From positions 1-28,602 of the forward strand of contig DATLZB010000136.1 in the NCBI GenBank assembly GCA_035574175.1: DNA of 28,602 bases, given 5' to 3'. The translations under genes and the position numbers were made by a program. The DNA is from DATLZB01 sp035574175. Its GTDB lineage: Bacteria > Pseudomonadota > Alphaproteobacteria > Rhizobiales > Hyphomicrobiaceae. How positions within the stretch are numbered: position 1 is the stretch's first letter; each line of letters starts with the position of its first letter. The notes beneath the pieces were generated by a model. It made no database searches and was not told the DNA's origin. It saw only the letters and a list, made by a program, of their open reading frames with translations. Shown here piece after piece: positions 7,465 through 15,549 of this stretch.

Positions 7465-8633
7465 GAACCTGCCTCGCTGGCGGTGCTGCGCAACCGCGTG
7501 CCGATCGTGTCGAGCACCAGCTCGTGGGCGCGATCGACGATATCGTCGATCGAGGGCGTCATCGCGAACATGGCCGTCGCCCGGGCGAGCATCTCGCTGC
7601 GCGTAGGCAAATGCGGCAGATGCAGGCTTGCCAGTACGTCGGCCGCGCGGTTCTGGGTGGCGGCGAGCCGCGCTTGCAGTTTGGCGAGCTGCGTTCTCTC
7701 GAGCGCGGAAGTTATGGCGAGCGCGATGCCCTCGGTATTGAAGCTGGCGGCAAGCTGCGCGGCCGCGCGGTTGATGACACGACTGCCGAGGCGCTGCTCG
7801 TTGCGCACCACCTCTGGCGGCGGCAGCTTCAGCCCCCACACCAGGCCGATCGAAGCGAGCGCGCGGAGTATGTAATAGGTGGGATCGAACTCCCACCGCC
7901 TGAAACCCTGGCGAACGCTGCTTTGGTAGGCATGATGATTGTTGTGCCAGCCCTCGCCCATGGTGATGATGGCGAGCAGCCAGTTGTTTCGAGAGTCGTC
8001 GCCCGTGACGTATCGTTTGCGGCCGTGCACGTGCGCCAACGAGTTGATGCAGAAGGTGGCGTGATAGACGAGCACCGTGCTCCAGAAGAAGCCTACCACC
8101 AGCCCGGGCCATCCGCCGATCAGGAAACAGAGCACGGCGAGCGCGATCGCCGGCACAAGCTCGTACCTGTGTAGCCACATGAGCTCTGGATAGCGGGCGA
8201 GGTCGGCGACCTTCACCAAGTCGGTCGCATCATGCTTGCGCTCAAATATCCAGCCCAAGTGGCTGTAGAGGAACCCCTTGTGCCGCGGCGAGTGAATGTC
8301 GCGCTCTGTGTCGGAGTGCAGATGATGGTGGCGGTGCTTGGATGCCCACCACAACACGCTTCTTTGCGCCGAGCTCTGCGACAGCACGGCGAGCACGAAC
8401 TGGAAGGCGCGGCTGGTCGAATACGAGCGGTGGGAGAAGTAGCGATGGTAGCCGGCTCCGATCGCGAAAATCCGGACCCAATAGAGTGCGATGCAAATTG
8501 CCACGGCCTGCCAAGTGATCCCCGTCCATATTGCTGCAAAGCAGCTGAGATGCACCAGAAGGAAGGGAATAGTCGAAGGGTAAACGATGTCGGAATGCTC
8601 GCCGCTGTCGGCGGCATCGCTCGAGGAATTCAT
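7461..8633 (-). CDS. delta-9-type acyl-CoA/lipid fatty acid desaturase
   Basis: The protein has 390 residues from the Met beginning MNSSSDAAD. A GTG at 8765 would add a basic, non-conserved-looking leader, so I rejected it. Three His boxes of membrane di-iron desaturases are present: HRYFSH (63-68), HRHHH (100-104) and HNNHH (220-224). Between and around them are hydrophobic segments at about 22-60, 70-85, 158-176 and 178-195. The protein inserts cis double bonds into saturated acyl chains at the inner membrane using O2 and an electron carrier. The tail after about residue 285 is a roughly 100-residue helical extension beyond the usual core. Its stop overlaps the start of the FAD oxidoreductase, implying translational coupling. 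The likely role is to supply the monounsaturated substrate for the Cfa-like enzyme. Confidence 0.9.
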   Translation of the reverse strand: MNSSSDAADSGEHSDIVYPSTIPFLLVHLSCFAAIWTGITWQAVAICIALYWVRIFAIGAGYHRYFSHRSYSTSRAFQFVLAVLSQSSAQRSVLWWASKHRHHHLHSDTERDIHSPRHKGFLYSHLGWIFERKHDATDLVKVADLARYPELMWLHRYELVPAIALAVLCFLIGGWPGLVVGFFWSTVLVYHATFCINSLAHVHGRKRYVTGDDSRNNWLLAIITMGEGWHNNHHAYQSSVRQGFRRWEFDPTYYILRALASIGLVWGLKLPPPEVVRNEQRLGSRVINRAAAQLAASFNTEGIALAITSALERTQLAKLQARLAATQNRAADVLASLHLPHLPTRSEMLARATAMFAMTPSIDDIVDRAHELVLDTIGTRLRSTASEAGS

Positions 8634-8768
8634 ATATGTCACAGTCGGATCGTGCTCCGTGTCGGCCGGTCGGGACCGCTCCGCGGGCATTTGCGCGCGG
8701 TCCCTGGTATGGGGATACCTAAGGTGCCCGGCCTTTCCAAGCAAGCGACATCGAAACGAACCCACTGC

Positions 8769-9728
8769 TCACGCCGCGCCGTGCCAGCGCTCCGGCTCCC
8801 GCCCCATGAAGAAGTCCCAGAATGCCGCATAGACGATATCGGGGCGATGCTCGGCCGGATAATGCCCGGTGGGGATCGCCCAGCCCCGCAGGTCCGCTGC
8901 CCACGCCCTCCAGGCCTCCATCGCCTTGAAATGGCGGCCGACATGGCTGTTGGAACCCCATAGCACCAGGGTCGGGCAGGTGATCTTGCGCTTGCCGAAG
9001 TCGGCGCTGTCCATGGCAAAATCGAGGGTGACGGTGGCGCGGTAGTCCTCGCACACGGCGTGGATCTGCTCTGCCGTCGTGCAGCGCACATACTCCGCCA
9101 TCGCTTCCTTCGAGAAGATTTCGAGGCCGACGCCCTTCTTGTTGAGCTTGTAACTGATGTAATACGCAAGGTCGGCGCAGATCAGTTTCTCGGGGAACGG
9201 CGCCTTCTGCGCCATGAAGAACCAGTGATACGATTCAAGGCCCCAGCCGAGGCTGATGTTGGTCAGCACGTGGTGGGTGGGCACGATGTCGAGGGCGGCG
9301 AGCCGCGTGATACGGCCGGGTTGGTCGAGCGCCATGCGAAACGCCACTCGGGCCCCGCGGTCATGGCCGGCCACCGAGAACCGCTCGAAGCCGAGCTTGT
9401 CCATGACCTCGAAATTGTCTTCCCCCATCGCGCGGAAGGTGTAGGCCGAGTGGTCCGGCCCGCCGTCGGGTTTCGAGGAATCGCCATAGCCCCTCAAGTC
9501 GGTCGCCACCACCGTGAAGCTCTGAGCGAGCGAGGGTGCGATCTTGTGCCAGCTCACCAGCGTCAGCGGATTGCCGTGCAACAGCAAGAGCGGCGGCCCC
9601 TCGCCGCCGACCGCCACGTTGATCTCCGCACCTCGCGTCCTGATCCGCTGCCGCTCAAATCCGGGCAGCAGTTCAGGCCCATGTGGCAGCAGCGGTGGTC
9701 TGCCTCCTGACTTCCCTTGCGCGGCCAT
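8769..9728 (-). CDS. alpha/beta hydrolase, fluoroacetate/haloacetate dehalogenase-like
   Basis: The protein has 319 residues starting at MAAQGKSGG. A GGAGGG ribosome binding site 7 bases upstream favours this ATG over a GTG five codons earlier. The fold is alpha/beta hydrolase with an oxyanion HGNP (51-54). The features of fluoroacetate dehalogenases are present: nucleophile Asp123 in GHDRGAR, with Arg124 and Arg127 in the places that bind the substrate carboxylate; HW at 168-169, matching the halide-binding pair; Tyr229 in CEDYRA; Asp147 in LDIVP; and base His289 in TGHYP. The family hydrolyses the C-halogen bond of haloacetates, giving glycolate. Related epoxide hydrolases lack the Arg pair. 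It is cytoplasmic, with no signal peptide. The gene lies 135 bases upstream of the desaturase on the same strand and is divergent from the PdxA-like gene. Confidence 0.85.
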   Translation of the reverse strand: MAAQGKSGGRPPLLPHGPELLPGFERQRIRTRGAEINVAVGGEGPPLLLLHGNPLTLVSWHKIAPSLAQSFTVVATDLRGYGDSSKPDGGPDHSAYTFRAMGEDNFEVMDKLGFERFSVAGHDRGARVAFRMALDQPGRITRLAALDIVPTHHVLTNISLGWGLESYHWFFMAQKAPFPEKLICADLAYYISYKLNKKGVGLEIFSKEAMAEYVRCTTAEQIHAVCEDYRATVTLDFAMDSADFGKRKITCPTLVLWGSNSHVGRHFKAMEAWRAWAADLRGWAIPTGHYPAEHRPDIVYAAFWDFFMGREPERWHGAA

Positions 9729-9790
9729 GGACGCTCCCTCCACGAATTGTCATGCGGCCCGGCGAAACCGTCGTACTTCGCCTTAGCGCC

Positions 9791-9810
9791 TGTCAACCGG
9801 TCGATTGACA
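9791..9810. promoter_or_regulatory. 20-bp palindrome, candidate operator between divergent genes
   Basis: TGTCAACCGGTCGATTGACA is symmetric at 16 of 20 positions. It carries a TTGACA-like -35 hexamer on each strand, so a regulator bound here could control both the dehalogenase-like gene (62 bases away) and the PdxA-like gene (57 bases away). The first 16 bases recur with 13 identities at 15367-15382. No -10 box is convincing on either side. Confidence 0.45.
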
Positions 9811-9867
9811 TGGGGGCCGCGGACGTGTCGTGTTGGCCCGGATGTCTCTGCCGGAAAGGATCTTGGT

Positions 9868-10956
9868 ATGGCCATCGGCACGTTGGATCAAAACCTTGCG
9901 AGGCGGCCGCGCCCCGCCCATGCCGCCGACGGCGATCAGCGCCCACGGATTGCCCTGGTGCTGGGCGACGCCACCGGCATCGGCCCCGAGCAGTGTGCCC
10001 GCATTCTGAGCGATGGCAGGCTGTCGGGCATCGCCCGCCTCGTCGTCGTCGGCGACGCGCGCGTGCTGGAGATGGGCATGCGGGACGCGGGCGTGTCGTT
10101 TGGCTGGCATCGCATCGCGAACACCGAAAGCATCGACTGGCAGGCGCCGGAGGTCCCTCTGATCGACCTTGGCAACATCGACCCCGCCCGGTTAGAGCGC
10201 GGCGCGGTTTCCCCCGAATCCGGCCGGCTGACCGGCGAGACGCTGGCCCGTGCCATCGAGCTGGCCCAGGAGGGCCGGTTCGATGCCATCACCTTCGCCC
10301 CGCTCAACAAGGGCGCCATGTTCAAGGGGGGCTGGCGTTTCCCCGACGAGCACAAGATGTTCGCCCACTTGCTTGGCCACAAAGGCCATTTCGGCGAGAT
10401 GAACGTGCTCGACGGCTGGTGGATGTCGAGGGTGACGTCCCACGTCTCGTTGCGCACCGCGCTCGACCAAATCACGCCCGAGAGTATCTGCGATGCGATC
10501 TCTCTCGCCGACGCCACCATGCGCCGCGCCGGCATCGGCCGCCCGCGCATCGCGGTCGCCGCGCTCAACCCGCATGCCGGCGAGGGCGGCTTGTTCGGTA
10601 CCGAGGAGATCGACATCATAAGGCCCGCGGTCGAAGCCATGGCCGGCAGAGGCATTGACTGCCGCGGCCCCTTCCCATCCGACACCGTCTACCTCAAGGC
10701 CTTTGCCGGCGAGTACGACGGCGTGGTCGCCATGTACCACGACCAGGGCCAGATCGCGACCAAGCTCAAAGGCTTCAATCGCGGCGTCACCGTCACGGCG
10801 GGCCTCGAGACGATCTTCACCACGCCCGCGCACGGCACCGCCTTCGACATCGTCGGCAAGGGCGTGGCTTCAACCGGCGCGCTCGAGCAGGCGGTAAAGC
10901 TCGCGGCACGGCTGGCGACCGGCGCCACTGCCGAGAACGTGCCGCCCACTGGCTAG
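9868..10956 (+). CDS. PdxA-family dehydrogenase
   Basis: The protein has 362 residues from the ATG at 9868, preceded by AAGGA at good spacing. It belongs to the 4-hydroxythreonine-4-phosphate dehydrogenase family. GDATGIGPE (33-41) matches the GEPAGIGPE signature. The three metal-binding His residues are visible: His192 (TSHVSLR), His236 (LNPHAGEGG) and His291 (YHDQG). C-terminal AHGTAFDIVG also fits. Classical PdxA acts in vitamin B6 synthesis. Paralogues (PdxA2 and related) oxidise other phosphorylated or aromatic diol acids, and this sequence is longer than usual with a 25-residue N-terminal extension. Its place among TTT transport, MmgE/PrpD and a dehalogenase-like gene argues for a catabolic paralogue rather than the housekeeping enzyme. 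No kinase partner is adjacent, so the substrate is unknown. Confidence 0.85.
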   Translation: MAIGTLDQNLARRPRPAHAADGDQRPRIALVLGDATGIGPEQCARILSDGRLSGIARLVVVGDARVLEMGMRDAGVSFGWHRIANTESIDWQAPEVPLIDLGNIDPARLERGAVSPESGRLTGETLARAIELAQEGRFDAITFAPLNKGAMFKGGWRFPDEHKMFAHLLGHKGHFGEMNVLDGWWMSRVTSHVSLRTALDQITPESICDAISLADATMRRAGIGRPRIAVAALNPHAGEGGLFGTEEIDIIRPAVEAMAGRGIDCRGPFPSDTVYLKAFAGEYDGVVAMYHDQGQIATKLKGFNRGVTVTAGLETIFTTPAHGTAFDIVGKGVASTGALEQAVKLAARLATGATAENVPPTG

Positions 10957-10967
10957 GCTCGCCCTGT

Positions 10968-10990
10968 GCCCATATGGGCCGGCGGCCGCC
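10968..10990. repeat. adjacent palindromes between convergent genes
   Basis: GCCCATATGGGC (10968-10979) and GGCGGCCGCC (10981-10990) are perfect palindromes in the 44-base gap between the convergent PdxA-like and CDF genes. They could help end transcription from both sides, but no T-run follows, so a terminator call is not supported. Confidence 0.3.
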
Positions 10991-11000
10991 GCTGCAGGCT

Positions 11001-11921
11001 TCAGCCGTTTTCGCCGCGGGCCGTCACGTGTTGATCGGCGCACCGATCGAACTCCACCTCCACCGTGGCGTGGCCGACGCGGAATCGATCGCGCAGGCGG
11101 GCCTTGATTTGCGGTGTGACCAGTTCCGGCCGCGCGGCGGGCCGCAGGCGGGCATGCAGGGTGATCATCGGGCGCTCCTGCGTGATCGACCAAACGTGTA
11201 TATGGTGCACGTCGATGACGCCGGGGACCGCCTCTGTGAGGTCCTCCCGGATCGTTCGCGTATCGAGCGTCGCCGGCGCCCCCTCGAGCAGGATATGGCC
11301 GGCATCGCGCACGACAAGCCACGCTGATCTCAGGATGATGAGCGCGACGAGAACCGACAGGATCGGGTCGATCGGCGTCCACCCGGTCAGCATGATGATG
11401 GCAGCGGCGGCAAGGGCGGCGACCGAACCGAGAAGATCGCCCGCCACGTGGAGGGCGGCGGCCCGCACGTTGAGGTTGGCGCGGTCGCCGGAGCGCAGGA
11501 TGAAGAACGCGACGAGGTTCACCGCGAGCCCGGCGAGAGCGATGAGGAGCATCATGCCGCCGAGGACGTCGACCGGCTCTTGCAGACGCCGCGCCGCCTC
11601 GAGGACGATCCATGCCGCAATGACGAACAGCGCCAGTCCGTTGCCGAAGGCGACGAGGACGGAGAAGCGGTCGAACCCGTAGGTGCGCCGCCAGTCGGCT
11701 GGCCGCCGCGCCAGCCGGAATCCGAGCCAGGCGAGGCCCAAGGCAGCGAAGTCGGCCAGCATGTGGCCGGCATCGGCGAGCAGCGCCAGCGAGCCGGAGA
11801 TCAATCCACCGGCCACCTCCGCCAGCATGAAGACGCCGGTCAGCAGCGCGGCGATGCCGACGCGCGTTTCGTTGGTGCCCGCACCGTGCCCGTGCGAATG
11901 GCCGTCGTGTTCATAAACCAT
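11001..11921 (-). CDS. cation diffusion facilitator (CDF) metal efflux protein
   Basis: The protein has 306 residues. A His-rich N-terminus (HDGHSHGHG) precedes six predicted membrane helices. The CDF metal site is visible in LADAGHMLAD (helix 2) and in HVAGDLLGSV (helix 5). The cytoplasmic C-terminal domain has the beta-alpha-beta pattern with DVHHIHVWSITQ. It exports Zn2+ or related divalent metals (Co, Cd, Ni) in exchange for protons at the inner membrane. Metal choice cannot be read from sequence, but HxxxD in both helices favours Zn-type transport. No clear ribosome binding site is seen before the ATG. It sits 56 bases after the SDR gene on the same strand and converges with the PdxA-like gene. 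It may be read through from the catabolic operon or have its own promoter. Confidence 0.92.
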   Translation of the reverse strand: MVYEHDGHSHGHGAGTNETRVGIAALLTGVFMLAEVAGGLISGSLALLADAGHMLADFAALGLAWLGFRLARRPADWRRTYGFDRFSVLVAFGNGLALFVIAAWIVLEAARRLQEPVDVLGGMMLLIALAGLAVNLVAFFILRSGDRANLNVRAAALHVAGDLLGSVAALAAAAIIMLTGWTPIDPILSVLVALIILRSAWLVVRDAGHILLEGAPATLDTRTIREDLTEAVPGVIDVHHIHVWSITQERPMITLHARLRPAARPELVTPQIKARLRDRFRVGHATVEVEFDRCADQHVTARGENG

Positions 11922-11977
11922 GGCAACGGCTTACATGGCATGTTCCGCGGCCGGCTGCCAGCCTCGGACCGCTTGCG

Positions 11978-12769
11978 TCAGAGCAACCCGCGCGCAATGC
12001 CCCCATCCACGTTGACGGTTTGTCCGGTCACGAAGCTCGCTTTTGGGCTGCCGAGCCAAGCCACCATCACTGCGATCTCGTGCGCCTCCGCAAAGCGCCC
12101 GAGCGGGATATTCCGCGCGAACTCTGCGATGACGTCTTCCCGCGCGACGCCGCGCTCCGCTGCGAGCTTCTCGGCGCGTTCAAGCCACAACCGCGTCCGC
12201 GTCGGCCCCGGCGCCACGCTGTTGACGCGGATGCCGTCGGGCGCCAGCTCCGCGGCGAGCGTCTTGGTCAGCGCAATGATGCCGGCCTTGTGCACGTTGG
12301 AGACGACCTGGTGCGGATAGGGCATGCGCGCCGCCGCTCCTCCGAGCGTGACGACGGCCGGGGCTCTTCCGCTTCTGAGTAACGGAAGCAGCGCCCGGAT
12401 CGCGCGCACGGCTGACATCACGTTGAGCGAATGGTTGGCGAGCCAGTCCTCGTCGGCAAGATCGGCGAACTGGGCGCGCACGCTGCCGCCCACCGCGGTG
12501 ACGAGAAGGTCGAGCGCATCCCAGCGCGCGCTTGCGGCGGCCGCGAGCGTCTCGCCCGAGCCCGGCCGTGTGAGATCGGCGACGACCGATTGGGGTCGCC
12601 GCCCGCTCTCGGCCGCGATCTCATCGCAAGCCGCAGCAAGGGCCTCTCCGCTGCGCGATGCGAGCAGCAGGTCGGCTCCTTCCTCCGTCAACAAGCGGGC
12701 GGCGGCACGGCCGATTCCCTGGCTCGCCCCCACGATGAGCACGCGGCGGCCGCTATATCCGAGGTCCAT
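11978..12769 (-). CDS. SDR-family oxidoreductase with atypical active site
   Basis: The protein has 263 residues and a classical-length SDR fold. The nucleotide-binding motif GASQGIG (14-20) and the C-terminal TGQTVNVDGG are intact. The catalytic positions are not standard. The usual Tyr-x-x-x-Lys is Ser157-Asn-Val-His-Lys161, so Tyr is replaced by Ser. The usual catalytic Ser region reads TLGGAAAR (141-148). The NAG-type strand motif is TAVGG. An intact Rossmann site with a lost Tyr fits the divergent SDR subgroup that has SN-x-x-R/K at this place, whose reactions are poorly defined. It may bind NAD(P) in a structural or non-redox role. The first 17 bases overlap the end of the AbrB-type gene, implying translational coupling in an operon with MmgE/PrpD. 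Confidence 0.88.
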   Translation of the reverse strand: MDLGYSGRRVLIVGASQGIGRAAARLLTEEGADLLLASRSGEALAAACDEIAAESGRRPQSVVADLTRPGSGETLAAAASARWDALDLLVTAVGGSVRAQFADLADEDWLANHSLNVMSAVRAIRALLPLLRSGRAPAVVTLGGAAARMPYPHQVVSNVHKAGIIALTKTLAAELAPDGIRVNSVAPGPTRTRLWLERAEKLAAERGVAREDVIAEFARNIPLGRFAEAHEIAVMVAWLGSPKASFVTGQTVNVDGGIARGLL

Positions 12770-13889
12770 CGATCATTCCCACGAGGCGGTTATAGAGGGC
12801 ATAGACGAACAGAATCGTCGACGACACGATGGCGATGCGCATGACGTGGAACGCTGTCACGAACTCGGCGTCGAGGTGCATCACCTGTGCGGTGATCACC
12901 ATCTCGGTGATCGCCGCCGGGGCCAGCGACAGGAAGCTCGTCGTGACGGGGAGCCCGGTCGCCGCCGACAGCAGCGCCGCTCCCGCGCCGGCCGCGGCCA
13001 GCATGAACAACGAGGCCGCAAGGCCCGATAGGGCAATGCGCGGCAGCGACAGAATGATCTCGCGCTTGAATTGGCAGCCGAGCCAGGTTCCGAGAGCGAG
13101 CTGCGCCAGCACGATGACGATGTTGGGCACGTGCACCGAAAAGAGCCCGCTGACGCCGAGAACGATGCCGAGGATGATCGGCCCGACCATCCAGGGATTT
13201 GGCAGCGGCGAGGCCTTGAGCAACCACGCGAAGGCCGTGGCGAGCGCCAGCGCCAACACGACCAGCACCGGATGCTCGCTGGCCGTCGACGTGGCCACAG
13301 TGCTCGAGCCCGCAGCACCGAGACTGACGACCAGGATCGGAATGATGGCGACGGTAGTCGATACTCTGAGCGCATGGGTGATGGCGACCGCGCTCAGCAG
13401 GCCGCCGCGCTCTTGGGCCACGATCGCCATGTCGGCGACCCCGCCCGCGGCGGTGGCAAAGAAGGCGGTCGTCGCATCGACCCGAGCGAGCCATCGGTAG
13501 AGAAACGAGGCGGCCGTGGTGACCAGCATAATGTAGAGCGTGGCGGCGACCATGGCCGGGAGCAGGGCGAACGTCGCTGCCAGGATCTGCGGCGTGAACC
13601 GCATGCCGACGGCGAGCCCGATGGCGATCTGTCCGAGCTCGCGGCCGCCTGGCATTACGCGCAGCTTCACGCCTGCGAGCGACAGCGCGCTACAAAAAAA
13701 GAAAGGCCCCAGCATCCATGGCAGCGGAATGCGCAGCAGGCTTGCCGTGAAACCGGCCGCCACCGCGGCCCCGTATGTGGCGAGCATCGCCACCCAAAAG
13801 ACGGGATCGCGCGCCCAGGTGAAAGCGGTTGTGGACGCCCCACCGGAGCTGGCCGGTCGGCTGTCGTCTCGACGTGCGCCTTCGGGCAT
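12753..13889 (-). CDS. AbrB-family integral membrane protein (putative transporter)
   Basis: The protein has 378 residues, very hydrophobic, with about ten predicted helices in two similar halves. The repeats LRIPLPWMLGPFFF and SPLPNPWMVGPIILG are hallmarks of the AbrB membrane duplication family (PF05145). That family is often mislabelled as ammonia monooxygenase or transcriptional regulator and has been proposed to transport small molecules. Glycine-rich loops with AAGGVADMAIVAQE and LAPAAITEMVITAQ occupy equivalent positions in each half. It lies 10 bases downstream of MmgE/PrpD and overlaps the SDR start by 17 bases, so the three are probably one transcript. A weak GCGAAAGG precedes the ATG. 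The substrate may be linked to that of the MmgE/PrpD enzyme, which is inference. Confidence 0.85.
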   Translation of the reverse strand: MPEGARRDDSRPASSGGASTTAFTWARDPVFWVAMLATYGAAVAAGFTASLLRIPLPWMLGPFFFCSALSLAGVKLRVMPGGRELGQIAIGLAVGMRFTPQILAATFALLPAMVAATLYIMLVTTAASFLYRWLARVDATTAFFATAAGGVADMAIVAQERGGLLSAVAITHALRVSTTVAIIPILVVSLGAAGSSTVATSTASEHPVLVVLALALATAFAWLLKASPLPNPWMVGPIILGIVLGVSGLFSVHVPNIVIVLAQLALGTWLGCQFKREIILSLPRIALSGLAASLFMLAAAGAGAALLSAATGLPVTTSFLSLAPAAITEMVITAQVMHLDAEFVTAFHVMRIAIVSSTILFVYALYNRLVGMIDGPRI

Positions 13890-13899
13890 GCCCTTTCGC

Positions 13900-15300
13900 C
13901 TACGACGCGCGCAGCGCCCCCGTCAGCCGCCCAATGTCATCGAGCTCTTCCAGATCGCGGACCATGCCGACCACGTCCTTAGCGCGCGCCCTGCTCCAGC
14001 GCGCGAACTCAGCGCATTCGGCGAATTTCGCCGCGACCTCTTCGAAGGTCATCGGGTTGGCCGGGCTGCCTTTGCCGAAATCCGCAACGCCCGAGATCGT
14101 CCGGCCGTCCTTAAGCGCGATATCGATATAGGTCGTCATCTTGTGGTAGCCGGCGGCCTCCGCCCGCTCGTCGACCACGAAGTCGACCTTCTCGATCATT
14201 TGCTGTACGTCGGCGCGGCGCACCACCTCGTCGGTGAACTCGTTCAAGCCGGCACGCCGCTCGATCAGCAGGATTGCCATGCAGAACTCCATGGAGAACT
14301 TGGCCTGTAGCTCGTTCTGCGGGCGATGGTGGATGAGTGCGTTCGGCATGTTGTGGTTGGTGCCTACGCGCACCTTCTGCACCTCGTCAGCCTTGATGTC
14401 GTGCTTGCGGATGAGCTCCAGCATCAGTGTCATGCCGGGGTGCGTGAGCGAACCGGAGGGATGCGGTTTGATCGACACGCCTGGCTCTGAGAACGTCCAT
14501 GGGTTACCGAGCTTGCCTTCGATCGCACCCTTGTCGTAGCCGCCGCCAGCCGCAGAAAAGAAGCCGCGCGGTGCCTCCAGGATCCTATCGGTTGCCGTCC
14601 AGCCGAGGCCGGCGAACTGCGCTGCGACCACGCCGCTCTCGGCCGCGCGGCCGGCGTGGAAGGGCTTGGTCATGGTGCCGAAGTTTTCACGCAGGCCCGC
14701 CGACTGGCTGCCGGCGATAGACAGCGAGCGCTGCAAAGTCTCCACATCCTGGCCCATGAGCTTGCCGGCGGCCGCCGCCGCCGCGAAGGTGCCGCAGGTC
14801 GCGGTCGAATGAAAGCCGGTCTGGTAGTGGCGCGGGTTGATCGCCTCTGCGATCTTGCACTCGACCTCCACGCCGAGGTGATAGGCGAGCATCACCTCAC
14901 GTCCGCTTGCGCCGAGCGCCTCGCCGACGGCGAGCGCCGCCGGCAGCGCCGGCGCGGTCGGGTGCGTAAGCAACCCATAGACGCGGTCCTTGGCGACGGC
15001 GAGCTGGGTGTCGTCGTAGTCGTCGGCATGGATGCCGACGCCGTTGGCGAAGGCGGCAAAGCGAGGAGCCACCCGCAGAGAGGACCCGATCACCGTCGCC
15101 GGCCCCGGCCCGAGACCGAGCTCGGCGAGATGCTTGCGGATGAGTTCGCCCGATTTGGCGACCGAGCCCGAAAGGGCGAGGCCGAGCCCGTCGAGTATCG
15201 ATTTCTTGCCGTGGGCAAGCACAGCTACGGGCAGATCGGCAGCCCGCGTGACGAAGATGAACCCCGCCACATAGCGGGTAAGCCCCTGCTCCTCACTCAT
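13900..15300 (-). CDS. MmgE/PrpD family protein
   Basis: The protein has 466 residues from MSEEQGLTRYV. The open frame extends to 15417, but the added part is basic and overlaps the promoter region. The family includes 2-methylcitrate dehydratase (PrpD), cis-aconitate decarboxylase and iminodisuccinate epimerase. Family features seen: the helical N-terminus with ILDGLGLALSGS, HADDYDDTQ near residue 95, GYHLGVEVE-like segments, the long stretch YQTGFHSTATCGTFAAAAAAG, and KPHPSGSLTHPGM. The exact reaction cannot be told from sequence. It is adjacent to and divergent from a TctC binding protein, a layout common for Bug/TTT loci, so the transported carboxylate is a plausible substrate. It leads the operon with the AbrB-type and SDR genes. 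Confidence 0.9.
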   Translation of the reverse strand: MSEEQGLTRYVAGFIFVTRAADLPVAVLAHGKKSILDGLGLALSGSVAKSGELIRKHLAELGLGPGPATVIGSSLRVAPRFAAFANGVGIHADDYDDTQLAVAKDRVYGLLTHPTAPALPAALAVGEALGASGREVMLAYHLGVEVECKIAEAINPRHYQTGFHSTATCGTFAAAAAAGKLMGQDVETLQRSLSIAGSQSAGLRENFGTMTKPFHAGRAAESGVVAAQFAGLGWTATDRILEAPRGFFSAAGGGYDKGAIEGKLGNPWTFSEPGVSIKPHPSGSLTHPGMTLMLELIRKHDIKADEVQKVRVGTNHNMPNALIHHRPQNELQAKFSMEFCMAILLIERRAGLNEFTDEVVRRADVQQMIEKVDFVVDERAEAAGYHKMTTYIDIALKDGRTISGVADFGKGSPANPMTFEEVAAKFAECAEFARWSRARAKDVVGMVRDLEELDDIGRLTGALRAS

Positions 15301-15366
15301 GCGCGATCTCACTTTGATGCCCAACCGTTGCGTTGTTCCCTTGTCTGTGCGGAAACGACCCCGACC

Positions 15367-15382
15367 TGTCAATCGGCCCATT
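15367..15382. promoter_or_regulatory. candidate operator resembling the 9791-9810 palindrome
   Basis: TGTCAATCGGCCCATT matches the first 16 bases of the 9791-9810 palindrome at 13 positions. It lies 66 bases upstream of the MmgE/PrpD start, almost the same distance as the other copy has from the dehalogenase-like start. The second half-site is degenerate. A TTGATCAA palindrome at 15410-15417 lies nearby. The function is inferred from the repeated sequence and divergent position. Confidence 0.35.
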
Positions 15383-15435
15383 CGAGAGCTGCCATGCGTG
15401 TCGGTCGAATTGATCAACTTTCAAAGCAAGATGTG

Positions 15436-15463
15436 TTGACAGGATTCTGATCTCGTCTAGCTT
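15436..15463 (+). promoter_or_regulatory. candidate sigma-70 promoter of tctC
   Basis: A perfect TTGACA (15436-15441), a 16-base spacer and TAGCTT (15458-15463) lie 87 bases upstream of the TctC start in the 249-base divergent gap. The -35 box is perfect but the -10 box is weak. Confidence 0.5.
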
Positions 15464-15549
15464 TCATTCGCCGACCGGGACGCATCTGTGTTTTGCGAAA
15501 GGCTCCGCGCGGCAATCCCGGCCATGGCCGCTGTCTAGGGAGAGAAAAC

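Noticed and set aside
7465..8178. Upstream extension of the FAD oxidoreductase frame
   Set aside because: This part is the desaturase coding region read in another frame; the GTG at 7464 with GAGG upstream is the better start.
8634..8765. Longer desaturase N-terminus from a GTG at 8765
   Set aside because: The added residues are basic and non-conserved in character and have no ribosome binding site; the Met at 8633 gives a family-like start.
15410..15417. TTGATCAA as an FNR/FixK box
   Set aside because: The half-sites lack the four-base spacer required between them; noted only as a short palindrome.
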